A DNA stretch of 64,000 nucleotides from Volutella citrinella (taxonomy: Eukaryota; Ascomycota; Sordariomycetes; Hypocreales; Nectriaceae): contig JAWZSP010000008.1 of assembly GCA_034401135.1 (NCBI GenBank), forward strand, positions 1,736,001 to 1,800,000. The letters run 5' to 3'. The stretch's first letter is position 1. The number at the start of each line of letters is the position of its first letter. The notes under the pieces were generated by a model. It had not been told where the DNA came from. It ran no database searches and saw only the letters and a program-made list of their open reading frames with translations. Positions 1 through 9,043 of the stretch are shown here, piece by piece. The position numbers were made by a program, and so were the translations under genes.

Positions 1-473
1 GGTCGATATGATTGAGGTGAAGCGTGCGGCTGCTCAGGCCCTGCAGACACAGGACGGCATCTTCTCTGGTCTGAAGCGAAGCGACGAGCCTGGCACCACC
101 GAGGCCCACCTCATTGAGATGCTCACGGCGGGGTAAGAGACATGAACAATCTCTCATGATTAGCCCACAATACTAACGGAACTCTAGTGGCTTCAACCAC
201 GACGATCGATGGGGCCACCGTGCCGGCGAGCCCAACAAGGCCGTCATCTGCAGTCTTGCGCTGGCGCGGCTGCGTAGCGACATCCGCGGCAATGACATGG
301 GCAACAACGCCGTGGGCATGGCCCAGAAGCTGCTCCTCTTTTGGCGCAAGCCCGCCAGGCGATGCTGGTGGGAGGGCGTCGAGCTCGACAACGTCAAGGG
401 CGTGGAGGGCAAGCTGAAGGTGTGGATCAGGAGGGTGTGGACGCTCGAGATGAGCGTCATTGGCCTGCGATGA
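1..473 (+). CDS. 3' end of an unrecognised protein-coding gene (partial)
   Basis: The gene starts left of the window. An open frame runs to position 132, is interrupted by a 55-nt intron (133-187, GTAAGA...CTCTAG), and continues from 188 to a TGA at 471-473. Joining the exons keeps one frame and restores a Gly codon at the junction. About 138 C-terminal residues are visible. They are soluble in character, with no membrane segment, and end in a Trp- and Arg-rich stretch (WIRRVWTLEMSVIGLR). I do not recognise the family. The final exon looks conserved-protein-like (few stops, GC-rich third positions), so I think it is a real gene, but no function can be given. Confidence 0.6.
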
Positions 474-1092
474 GGCTTCAACAAAAGCATGGAAAGCGTG
501 TTGGGAACATTACCATCTATCTATACCTCTTGTTCCCCGCCCCCGTATACCTAGGGGTACTCTTTTTGTCATTGCCCCCCTCTTTTTTTGTCGTTTTCTC
601 TGCTTCCTCTCTGTCTGTCTCCTGTACTGTCCATCCATTTCAAATATCGCGGCCGCAGACGCTGGGAAAGGGGGAAGGAAGGTGGTCGAAGCAATCTTGC
701 GGTGCGGGCGTCTGGGTGCCATCGGGACCAGTTTCGTCGTTTGAAAGACTGTATGCGGTTCCTCATTCTCTCTTTTCTATACTCATGTCCATAATTCTTG
801 TGCCCCCGTCGACTATTACGCATTTAGGGAGCAATATCATGGCCAATCATCATCCCCAGCCACTGATCCTGTGATGTGTTGAGTTAAAAACACTAGAAGC
901 TGCTGTGTTGCCATTACGCAAGCCTAACTGAAAGGCCATGAAGGGCAACACTTGTGACATCATGGCTGGCTATCACTATCAGCGGCAGGCGTCATAATAC
1001 TCGGTCAAGAACGTGTCCACTGTCTTCTACCATGGTCTTAGCACTTGGATACTCCCCTTCGCCCCCTCACCTTTCTTCCGCATGTTCTTCCG
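474..1092. other. Intergenic, convergent 3' ends
   Basis: Between two convergent genes. It holds a pyrimidine-rich tract around 565-620 and otherwise nothing I can assign. The short open frames here lack any protein-like pattern. Confidence 0.5.
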
Positions 1093-2004
1093 TTAAGAAT
1101 CATTGTCCGGTCTACGAGCAGTAGCAGCATACCCGTTTGCCTTCATATTGAATCGACGGGCAGGGCGAAATCGTGTGAACTTAGATCGAATAATTTCTAA
1201 CCAGCGAGCTTCTTTGTCATAAAGTGCGCCTGCAATCCACGAAAATACCTTCCAACGCCATAATGCAAACCTACTCCAACCCGCGGGAATGAAGTTATGC
1301 ATCCCAGCGTACTCAAAGAAGTCAGGATAAAATCCTGCGTAATCCCAGTCGATAAGATAGATCTTCCCCGTAGAATCAAGCATGATGTTACGAGGGGCGA
1401 GATCGTGGTGTGTAAATCGGAAGGGCTTCTTGATCGAAAATTTCGGTTCTGCACATATTAAGTGTTCTGATAAGGGCTTTTTTATCTCATGGCGAATTGA
1501 GGAAAAATTGGCCCAGAAATTCAGAAAGCCGTCGAGTTGGTCTGGGGTTGCTCTTGGTGGCAGACCAAATGTATCATCAAGGTAATACGATGTGCATTGG
1601 CCAGTTATCAGTGACCCAGCTGTAGATGACTCTGCGGATCGTAATCGGCGGATGATATGTCGAAGCTGGAAGGCAAGACGAATGCTTGTAATCCACCCGA
1701 TTCTCGACCATGCTGTGTCCAAGGTTGAACCTTGGATTCGTTCCATTATACAGTAAGCTGAATCCTTGGTCTGAACCGTTCTTTCGATGCGTGGAACAGG
1801 GACTCCGAGTTCAGAAGCAAATTCCATGGCTTTAATACCGTTTTCTGCCTCGTCATCTCGGTACGCCTTGGCTACATAATTGCGGGAAAGTAGCGTGATG
1901 TTCGAGTATCTAGGTAGGGTGGGAAGAGTCTCGATATGATGGGCAATTTGGATGTCAGTTTGGTTCAAGAGTTCCTCGTCGTGGGATGTCGAATCGGAGT
2001 CCAT
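1093..2004 (-). CDS. APH-family phosphotransferase (kinase-like)
   Basis: Single-exon gene of about 303 residues. The kinase-like core is clear: an ATP-site Lys/Glu region near the N-terminus, MERIQGSTLDTAW in the middle, the catalytic loop HHDLAPRN with Asp at residue 201 and Asn at 206, and the metal-binding LIDWDYAG after it. This is the aminoglycoside-phosphotransferase/choline-kinase fold, of which fungi carry large families of unknown substrate. The open frame continues 42 codons upstream to an ATG at 2130, but that ATG lies inside the 5S rRNA gene on the other strand. I therefore place the start at 2004 (MDSDSTSHDEE), which begins a normal N-terminus for this family. The substrate is unknown; resistance to an aminoglycoside should not be assumed. 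Confidence 0.8.
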   Translation of the reverse strand: MDSDSTSHDEELLNQTDIQIAHHIETLPTLPRYSNITLLSRNYVAKAYRDDEAENGIKAMEFASELGVPVPRIERTVQTKDSAYCIMERIQGSTLDTAWSRIGWITSIRLAFQLRHIIRRLRSAESSTAGSLITGQCTSYYLDDTFGLPPRATPDQLDGFLNFWANFSSIRHEIKKPLSEHLICAEPKFSIKKPFRFTHHDLAPRNIMLDSTGKIYLIDWDYAGFYPDFFEYAGMHNFIPAGWSRFALWRWKVFSWIAGALYDKEARWLEIIRSKFTRFRPARRFNMKANGYAATARRPDNDS

Positions 2005-2118
2005 AGTGAGACGCGCACGCGCAGCGAGATTGGAGGAGTTTATTAGGAGTCTCGAGTATTTCCACGACAAGGCTGGGTTGACACTAAGAATATGACCGAG
2101 TATGTTACCAAATCCAGC

Positions 2119-2237
2119 ACATACGACCATACCTACTAGAGAACACGGGATCCCGTCCGCTCTCCCATAGTTAAGCTGGTAAGGGGCGGACTAGTACTCG
2201 GGTCGGTGACGACCGGGGAATCCCCGCTGTTGTATGT
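2119..2237 (+). rRNA. 5S ribosomal RNA, dispersed copy
   Basis: A 119-nt segment begins ACATACGACCATA and ends TGTTGTATGT, so its two ends pair to form helix I. Internally it has the fungal 5S landmarks: GGGATCCCGTCCGCTC, then CATAGTTAAGC, AGTACTCGGGTCGGTGACGACC and GGGGAATCCC. A run of six T follows directly. An AT-rich TATG lies about 28 nt upstream, near the place where Neurospora 5S genes carry a TATA-like element. Dispersed single 5S genes outside the rDNA array are the usual arrangement in filamentous ascomycetes. It would be transcribed by RNA polymerase III from internal control elements. The first ATG of the antisense APH open frame falls inside it. Confidence 0.93.
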
Positions 2238-2242
2238 TTTTT
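2237..2242 (+). terminator. Pol III terminator of the 5S gene
   Basis: A run of six T starts at the last base of the 5S sequence, the standard RNA polymerase III stop signal. Confidence 0.8.
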
Positions 2243-2510
2243 GCCATTTGTTTGGATTACCCCATTTTGGTTTCCAGTTTTGCTGTCATCATCCATCATG
2301 ACGGTGTTGCGCTGTGGTTGTGGTGCGGCCAATTATGGCGGCCGTATGGCTTACTATTTTTTTGCAGAGTGCCTGCTGCCTGCTACCACCAGTAATCAAG
2401 CGCAATCACTGACCTCAGTTTATCAAGGTGCTTGAACTACTGGGCAATTCGCCCCACTAAGCGGCGACTGCTTTAAAAGCTCCAGGACTCCCCGACGTAG
2501 TAGTCAGGAC

Positions 2511-3725
2511 ATGCCAGACCGTCTGAAGACTTCGCTTGGCGGGACAGATAGCAATCGGAACCAGAAGCAAGCCATGGGGAGAACAGAGCCTTCAGTGGGC
2601 CAACCGCCCGCAAGCTTCCGCCGAGATGCGCGTGCGAAGCAGGCCAAGGCCACCATCAACCAGCTCATCCCATCACTGCTTCCGACTCACCCTCGCGCTC
2701 GGCGAGGCATTGACGCTGCCGAGTTGATTGTGAACCCAGCACCGGCACAGAAGCCCGAGACTTCGTCCAAACCCGATCGTGGGGCTGATTCCAATGAGCA
2801 CGCCAGCGGTCCTAGTATCACTTTGCGGGTGGCCGACACTCTTGTCACTGCTCGTGATCTCGGGGAGAATGGCCGGTCCGCCGATGCTGGAGACAGCCGA
2901 AGAAAGCGAGAGGTTAGAGTGGCAATCCTGAACATGGCCTCCCCCCTCTCTCCTGGCGGAGGCTTCCTAAACGGAGCCAGCAGCCAGGAGGAGTCGCTGT
3001 GCATGCGTACAACTCTCCTGGCGTCCCTGAAAGACGAGCATTACCGACTACCGGAGCTGGGCGCTATCTACACGCCCGATGTCATGGTGTTTCGGGACGA
3101 AAGCACCGACGACACTCTCCCTAAGAAGGATAGGTGGTTCGTGGACTGCGTCACTGCCGCGATGCTGCGAGGGCCTGAGCTAGACCGGGACGAGGACGGC
3201 ATGGCAATGTACACAAACGACCAAGATCGCGAGCTGGTGCTTCAGAAGATGCGGATGGTGCTGAGGATATGCCAAGCCAAAGGCATCACCCGCGTTGTTT
3301 TGGGGGCATGGGGCTGTGGAGCATACGGCAATCCCGTCAACGAGGTTGCCCCGGCCTGGAGGAAGGTTCTGCTGCCGAGGAGAGACAACAAGGGGCGGAC
3401 AAAGAAGGAGACGTGGCCGGATATTGAGCAGGTCGTCTTTGCGATCAAGGATGCCGGCATGGCGGATGCTTTCGAGGCGGCCTTTGGCGAAGGCATCACA
3501 AGAGAGGAAGAAGTGGACGACGACGACGACGAAGAGGGGGATGACGTGGATCCGGAGGAAGCGCAGCGGAAGGAGCTGCAGGCTAGGATCTCGGAGCTGG
3601 AAGCTCGCATTGAAAGGGCACCGGATGCCCAGATCAAGAGCGGCTTGAGATCGATCCTGGCCGGTTTGGTGAAGCAGCTTCCCCAGGACAGGGGATCCAG
3701 TCCGGAAGAGCACAATGAATACTGA
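2511..3725 (+). CDS. PARG-like macrodomain protein (DUF2263/TIGR02452)
   Basis: Single-exon gene of 404 residues. The core from about residue 135 to 300 carries the bacterial-type poly(ADP-ribose) glycohydrolase signature GGG-x7-QEE (Gly 149-151, QEE 159-161), preceded by VAILNMASPLSP and followed by IYTPDVMVFRD and VVLGAWGCGAYGNP. Family members with this signature remove ADP-ribose from proteins or hydrolyse poly(ADP-ribose) with the Glu pair; activity here is inferred from the motif. The N-terminal 130 residues are low-complexity and basic. The C-terminus has an acidic run (VDDDDDEEGDDVDPEE) followed by a predicted helix rich in Glu, Arg and Leu. A TTTAAAA element lies about 35 nt upstream of the ATG. 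The gene converges on the HeLo-E2 gene, with only 182 nt between stop codons. Confidence 0.85.
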   Translation: MPDRLKTSLGGTDSNRNQKQAMGRTEPSVGQPPASFRRDARAKQAKATINQLIPSLLPTHPRARRGIDAAELIVNPAPAQKPETSSKPDRGADSNEHASGPSITLRVADTLVTARDLGENGRSADAGDSRRKREVRVAILNMASPLSPGGGFLNGASSQEESLCMRTTLLASLKDEHYRLPELGAIYTPDVMVFRDESTDDTLPKKDRWFVDCVTAAMLRGPELDRDEDGMAMYTNDQDRELVLQKMRMVLRICQAKGITRVVLGAWGCGAYGNPVNEVAPAWRKVLLPRRDNKGRTKKETWPDIEQVVFAIKDAGMADAFEAAFGEGITREEEVDDDDDEEGDDVDPEEAQRKELQARISELEARIERAPDAQIKSGLRSILAGLVKQLPQDRGSSPEEHNEY

Positions 3726-3873
3726 GTAAGAAATTACGCTTTGGCGTGTTCACTGCGAAACATGAAGTGAGTGGAACGGTGTGCTTTCCGAGCCACTCCG
3801 TAACATCAGCCACCAGGGGCCGTCAACTCCCCAGGAGGGCTCTGGCTTGACCAACAAGGCCGAAAACATGGAT

Positions 3874-3889
3874 TATCTACTAGTAGATA
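3874..3889. repeat. 16-bp perfect palindrome
   Basis: TATCTACTAGTAGATA is its own reverse complement. It lies between the convergent stop codons of the PARG-like and HeLo-E2 genes and is followed one base later by a second palindrome. Confidence 0.8.
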
Positions 3890-3890
3890 G

Positions 3891-3904
3891 TATTGCCGGC
3901 AATA
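3891..3904. repeat. 14-bp perfect palindrome
   Basis: TATTGCCGGCAATA is self-complementary. It sits directly next to the preceding palindrome and 3 nt from the stop codon of the HeLo-E2 gene. Possible roles are 3'-end hairpin or protein-binding site; neither is shown. Confidence 0.7.
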
Positions 3905-3907
3905 ACC

Positions 3908-5425
3908 TCATCTATCAGAGCTCCCAGGGGCCTCGGTCGCCGTGTAAAATCCATCGCCCCTCTCGCCCGGGTAGACGATCTGGCCCGTCGCGCACCTGCG
4001 CGTGAGCTCCCTGGCGCGAGCCATAAACTCCTCCCTGTCGCCCGTCCATTCCCGCGGCAGATGCGTCTCGACTGGGTGGTCCCAGTTCGGCGTGTCGAGG
4101 AGGGAGGCCACGCTGGCGAGGACGCCCTCCATCTGGAAGCCGGGGCTCCATCCCCACGAGCCCTGGTCATCATCGTCGTCGTCGCCGTCATCGAACAGGG
4201 ACGAGCAGATTGCGCCCATGGAGTCAATGTTTGGGTGCAGAACCCTTGTCACGAACCATACTATGGGGGGCTTGAAGGGGTAGCGCGGCGGGAGGTTGAT
4301 GCGTATGTGGAATATACCGCCTTCGTAGGGCGTGCCGACGGGGCCGCGGATCGTCCCGAGGAACATGGTCATGTTGGAGGGGTCTATCGGCGAGAAGGTC
4401 ATCCAGCCGTTGTTCGCCTCGTTCTGCGTCCAGATCCTCATCTCCCACATGACCCGCTTGAAGGACCCAATCTCTGACCCGTGGGGCGTTGGTGGAGGAT
4501 CTGCCACGAGAGCGGCGCAGGCCAGTCGATTTTCTCGCTCTAGAGCGGAGAAGTCGAGCTCAGAGGAGCTCATGCCGTCGGATTCTTCAGATGCAGACTC
4601 TGCATCCTTGGAGCCGTACTGTTCCAGGTCGGTAGAGCTCTCCCAGGCAGTAACGAATGAACCACCGGACACAACCGAGGGCGCAATCTTTCCGGCCTTG
4701 ATCGACCTCAGACGGATACTGGCGGCCCCTGAGACGAGGGTCTCTCCATCGAGGCTCGCTTCTTCAATCTTTATTAGGCTTGCTTCGCTGACCTCTTGCA
4801 CCGCTTCCGCCGCGAGCTCCTCTGCCGACTTGCCGACCTGGATGTCCCTGGTCAGCCTGTCGAGGTCGTCGACCAAGTCAGAAAGCCGGGCCACCAAATC
4901 CACCGTCTTCCTCTCATCTCGGATGGACCACTTGGTCTTATTCCACGTCGAGTGCGAGCTCTGCGGCTGCCGAGCCCGCCTCCGAAAACTGGCCAAGCGA
5001 GAGCTAGTCCGGTGTCGACTCCGGAGAAGAGTTCTGAGGCGCGCATACCTGCGAGAGAATATAGCAGATGACGGCGTCTCGCCTTGCTGACGCGCCTCGT
5101 CTGGTGATTGGATCCTGATGCCGTATTTGCTGACCAGTTCGTCCGTGTTGGCGAAGACGAGGCTGATCTGCTTGAGCGTATCGTGTACCTGGCGCAGCCG
5201 CTGGGGCGGCGCGTGAAGTTCCTTGCAGTACCCAGCCTCGGAGAAGAAGCCGAGCCTCTCGGCCCAGATGAGGAAGATGGCGCGCTGGTTATCGAGTCTG
5301 GTCTGGAGGTAGTAGAGGCTCTCGGCCGTCGAGCGGCCGGCGTCGACAAACTCCCAGCCCTCGAGGACGACTTTGAACAGGCCGGCCAGCCCGACGACGC
5401 CGGCCACAAGTCCCGTGACCTCCAT
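3908..5425 (-). CDS. HeLo-domain / E2 ubiquitin-conjugating enzyme fusion
   Basis: Single-exon gene of 505 residues. The N-terminus (MEVTGLVAGVVGLAGLFK, then Leu- and Arg-rich helices up to about residue 205) has the pattern of the fungal HeLo or prion-inhibition domain, the helical bundle of HET-S that perturbs membranes in cell death. A linker rich in Ser and Glu follows. Residues about 300-490 form a UBC fold: YEGGIFHIRINLPPRYPFKPP, then HPNIDSMGAIC with Cys407 placed ten residues after the His exactly as in active E2 enzymes, then an acidic insert and WSPGFQMEGVLASVASLL. The catalytic Cys is retained, so it may be active. HeLo domains are usually joined to prion motifs, kinases or NLR cores; a HeLo-E2 join is unusual to me. 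A GT...AG pair in the basic region (82 nt) would break the frame, so I read it without introns. Confidence 0.82.
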   Translation of the reverse strand: MEVTGLVAGVVGLAGLFKVVLEGWEFVDAGRSTAESLYYLQTRLDNQRAIFLIWAERLGFFSEAGYCKELHAPPQRLRQVHDTLKQISLVFANTDELVSKYGIRIQSPDEARQQGETPSSAIFSRRYARLRTLLRSRHRTSSRLASFRRRARQPQSSHSTWNKTKWSIRDERKTVDLVARLSDLVDDLDRLTRDIQVGKSAEELAAEAVQEVSEASLIKIEEASLDGETLVSGAASIRLRSIKAGKIAPSVVSGGSFVTAWESSTDLEQYGSKDAESASEESDGMSSSELDFSALERENRLACAALVADPPPTPHGSEIGSFKRVMWEMRIWTQNEANNGWMTFSPIDPSNMTMFLGTIRGPVGTPYEGGIFHIRINLPPRYPFKPPIVWFVTRVLHPNIDSMGAICSSLFDDGDDDDDDQGSWGWSPGFQMEGVLASVASLLDTPNWDHPVETHLPREWTGDREEFMARARELTRRCATGQIVYPGERGDGFYTATEAPGSSDR

Positions 5426-6623
5426 ATCGGGGGCCGATGGACGATATCCGTGTTGTACAACCGAGAACTTGTGCTCGTGGGAGGCAACTCAGGTGATGTT
5501 ACATACGAGAGGGGGAGGGACAGCCTGAAGAGTAAGCGCAGAGAGGGTGGGGGGCTACCCCGGCAAAGTGCTTGCAGACATCATCCTGTTGAGCTCGAGA
5601 GGTTGAGAGCCGTTGACCAAGGTTCTTGTCTCTCGCGGTAGAGTGAATGGCCTGCTAATTGGCCGCGAAGAAGAAGCGGCTACGCCGCTGCGTCGAGGCT
5701 CTCGTGCCGCGCCTTTGGCGATAGGGCCATGAAGCAACAAGACGTCTGGTTATGGTTGGAGCCTGTAGCAGCTATGCTGGATGAGATTTCTAAAATTAGG
5801 CGTTTTCTGCCTTGTCAGCAGTAACAAGGGGAGGAGACTGGAGTTGGCCGGGATATCCATGCAGTCAGTACGAGGTGACGTCTAAATTCGTAGGGCAGGT
5901 CAAAGATGGTTGCTGTTGCTGGCCTAGCTGCGTCACCAGTGGCGAGGAGTTTCCAGTTCACATGATTGACCGCCAATACCCATGTTTTAAGTCAAATTCT
6001 GACCTATATTGCCGTCGTCGACCGCGAATCTCAAGCGAAAACCTGGCGAGGGATGTCGTCATGATGGACAGGTTGACAGGGCCTGCCAAAGTGGGATGCG
6101 CGCTGGAGTGGCGTAGCGTTCCACTAACTACTACCGGTAGTAGCACGGCTGTTCCTCCATGCGTCAGCAGTGTGTGACCTGTGCCATGTGCTAAGCCCCT
6201 TATTTCTCTGCTGCTGTAGCCCAATTACAGCGACGGCCAACCCCTGCAGCCGCCGTGTTTGAGGACCGTCCGCTGCGCCTTCTCTCCCTGGCTGGCTCAA
6301 CCAACACGAAAAAGCGTCGGATGGGTTCTGATCGTCAAAACGAAACGTCTCCTATTCCCCAACCACCACTCGGGAGGCCTATAATACTACCTCCATCCCT
6401 AAATAGTACTCTGAACGAACCATTCTGTCTTTTTCTTGTCCATTTCGTGCCACTGCCTACACCTGAGAGGCCAACTGAGTCTGAAGCCCTTCCGTCGCAT
6501 TGCCAGCCATCAGTCTCTGACGCGTAATCATCTTCCTTGTCCTTGCACTACTCGAAGTAGTGGTGCGCACGCGCCCTTTGTCTTTTTTCTTCTTGTCCAT
6601 ATACCCTCCCTCACATCACCATC
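5426..6623. other. Divergent promoter region
   Basis: 1.2 kb between the start codons of the HeLo-E2 gene (minus) and the small Gly-rich gene (plus). It holds the 16-bp palindrome at 6128-6143 and, from about 6560 to 6623, a pyrimidine-rich tract just before the plus-strand ATG. I see no gene. Confidence 0.5.
6128..6143. repeat. 16-bp perfect palindrome
   Basis: CTACTACCGGTAGTAG is self-complementary. It shares the CTACTA...TAGTAG arms with a palindrome at 55170-55185 and is close to the one at 3874-3889, and lies about 700 nt upstream of the HeLo-E2 gene. Confidence 0.75.
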
Positions 6624-7046
6624 ATGTGCTTCGGCATCAGCTTCAAGAGGATGGGCGGCGAGCCCGTGACGGCGGGGAAGAAGGGCTCACGACCAACGAC
6701 GCCCAGCACATCAAACCACAACGACGACGAGGAGGCCGCCCCCCGGCCCTCCGGGCTAAGGCCGCCCGGGCGCACGGCAAAATGGGAAAACGGGAGGCCT
6801 CACAGCGGCATCAGCAGTCACAGCACCAGCGGCGGGCGCCAGTCAAGCCCCGGCGATGGGAGCTACGGACCGCACGGCACAGTCACGGCACCAGTCTACG
6901 GCGGCATGTACTCGGCCATTGCTGACCCCATCTACGGTCCCGTCCACGGAGCCGGCGGCGGCCAGGCTGTCTCAGGAGGTTATGGGGGCGGGATGGTAGT
7001 GGGAAGTTATGACGGAGGTGGTGGATTCGGGGGGCAGCACCACTGA
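6624..7046 (+). CDS. Small Gly/Ser-rich hypothetical protein
   Basis: Single-exon frame of 140 residues beginning MCFGISFKRM. It has no signal peptide or membrane segment. The middle is rich in Ser, Pro and His, and the last 50 residues are Gly- and Tyr-rich (GGYGGGMVVGSYDGGGGFGG). The ATG is preceded by CATCACCATC after a long pyrimidine tract, which fits a fungal promoter and start. Filamentous fungi often encode short proteins beginning MCFG with a disordered remainder. The function is unknown. It is moderately likely to be real on the basis of its start context and codon use, but there is no domain to confirm it. Confidence 0.5.
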   Translation: MCFGISFKRMGGEPVTAGKKGSRPTTPSTSNHNDDEEAAPRPSGLRPPGRTAKWENGRPHSGISSHSTSGGRQSSPGDGSYGPHGTVTAPVYGGMYSAIADPIYGPVHGAGGGQAVSGGYGGGMVVGSYDGGGGFGGQHH

Positions 7047-7477
7047 GTAGGGAGATGGCGGGAATGAGGATGCGTCTGCGCAGTGACGGAACTTGTCATG
7101 ATGGGCTTTGGCATTCAACCGGTTGGGTTTCTGGACACGGGCGGCACTGTTCTTTGGTCGGGGCGTTTTCGGGGCACATTCTTTGGGTAATAGAGGTTTC
7201 ATGGATAGAGGCGTCGGCTTCTATGAATGATGATATTCGGCACTCCCTCCTGCTAACGGGTTTGAGGTTCCAACCGGCTCTTTATTGTGGTACCATGAGA
7301 CAACAACAGACGCTTCCTTCGTTGGCCATTGTGGTAATTCATTCATTTCACATCGCAATCATGAGGCGAGCTACATCTACACTGCTGTTGTGGCATCACC
7401 AGCTTCCAGCCCAGTTCCCAATCCACGCCCGATTCACCCCGACCATGTCACGATCTAGACCAACGCACCGCTCAATT
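7047..7477. other. Intergenic, convergent 3' ends
   Basis: About 430 nt between the Gly-rich gene and the dehydrogenase stop codon. Probably 3' UTRs of both; no other feature seen. Confidence 0.5.
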
Positions 7478-9043
7478 TTACAACTTGCTGTCGAATCCGC
7501 CATTGGGGTGGATAAGGACCTTGGTGTACCCATCGACTCGCTTGTCAAACTTGTCGTAGGCCATCTCGGCGTCGTCAATGTTGATCTCGTGCGACACCAC
7601 GAAGCTGGGCTTGGCCTTGCCCGCGATGATGAGGTCCCGCAGGTATCGGTTGTACGCCTTGACGTTGCACTGCCCGGTGCGCAGGGAGAGGCCCTTCTCA
7701 AAGAGCTTCCCGAAGCTGAGGCTGATCATGCCCTTTGCGGCGTCCGAGTCGGGCGCGCCGGGGTCGCTGGGCACGTAGAGCCCCGGGATGCCGAGGCCGC
7801 CGCAGGCCCGCGTCACCTTGATCATGTTCTCGAGCACAATGTTGGGCTGCTCCTTGTTGCCGCCGCCGCCCACGGCCTGGTAGCCCACGGCGTCGACGGA
7901 GCGGTCGACCTCGCCACCATGCAGCTGGATGATTTGCTGGACGGCGTCGCCCTTGCTGAAGTCGATGGGAGTGCAGCCGATGCGCTCGGCGGCGGCGAGG
8001 CGCTCGGGAACGCGGTCGACGACGTAGACGCGGCTGGCACCGCGGAGGGTGGCCGAGTAGGCGGCCATGAGGCCGACGGGGCCGGCGCCGAAGACGGCGA
8101 CGGACTCTCCGGGCTGGAAGCCCGAGATTTCAACACCGTGCCAGCCTTGGTGCTGGTGTAAGCCGGGTGTTCACATCATCAAGGTGGAGGAGGGGAGCAT
8201 ACCGGTGGGGAAGATGTCTGCCAGAACAGTGTTAGTCGAGCACATTCAAGGAACTAGTCAAGGGACGCACCAGCAAGGAGGATAAAGTCGGCCTCAAACT
8301 CTTTTCCGGGGGGGAGCAGGAGGGCGTTGAAGTCGGCGTAGGGGATTCGGATGTACTGGGCCTGGCCTAGACGAAGAAGTTTAGCTGTCCTGCACAACAA
8401 GGAACAATCGTAGACAAGACATACCTCCACGGTAGGGACCCATGGCAACGTAGCCTGCATGGAACCCAGTTAGCCAACACAATGTCGCGCTATGAGGCCG
8501 ACTTGCCGTATGCGCCACCGGCGAATCCGGGGTTGACGCCAGTGCAGAAAGCCGTCTGGCCCTCCTCGCAGTTGCGGCACCGTCCGTCGGCGACGTTGAA
8601 GGGCATGACGACACGGTCGCCCTTCTTGAGCAGCGTGACGCCCTCGCCGAGCTCTTCGACGATGCCCATATTCTCGTGGCCTTGAAGAATCTTCGTTAGC
8701 GCTTGAAGCAGCGGGTTATACCCAGTGGCGGTCTCACCAAAAGTAATGCCGGGCTCGGCTGCTGTTCGGCCCTCGTACATGCTGGAAGCGGGTGTAAGAG
8801 ACGGGTCGGGTCGAGGAGTGACTCTGGGGAAGGGTCTTACTGTAAATCGGAACCACAGATGGCAGCCTAGGTTACTCGGTGAGCGATCGGACGTGTAAAT
8901 GGTCTGGGAAACTGGTGTATGCCTACGGTTGTGACCTTAACAATAATGTCGTCGGGGTGCTCCAGCTTGGGCTTCTCCACATTCTGCACCTGGACCTTGT
9001 GCGGGCCGACGTAGTTGACGGCCTTCATCGTGTTGGACGCCAT
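7478..9043 (-). CDS. Zn-dependent alcohol / formaldehyde dehydrogenase-like
   Basis: Eight exons (9043-8927, 8866-8841, 8781-8738, 8680-8507, 8454-8425, 8366-8271, 8217-8203, 8145-7478) give 389 residues. The product starts MASNTMKAVNYVGPHKVQVQ. It has the catalytic-zinc Cys in AAICGSDLH, the GHE motif split by intron 3, four structural-zinc Cys in CRNCEEGQTAFC, and the nucleotide-binding VAVFGAGPVGLMAAYSA. It belongs to the medium-chain dehydrogenases close to glutathione-independent formaldehyde dehydrogenase; the real substrate is uncertain. Intron 4 (8506-8455) has a GC donor, GC-AG type, required by the frame (AYG-YVAMG). Exon 7 is only 15 nt. A TATA element lies about 120 nt upstream. 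A 368-codon open frame on the plus strand across this gene is a shadow. Confidence 0.88.

Noticed and set aside
4967..5048. Possible 82-nt intron in the HeLo-E2 gene
   Set aside because: Removal would shift the frame, and the segment reads as a basic loop fitting HeLo proteins.
7055..8161. 368-codon plus-strand open frame
   Set aside because: It lies antisense to the dehydrogenase exons, whose protein motifs are certain; the frame is a GC-rich shadow.
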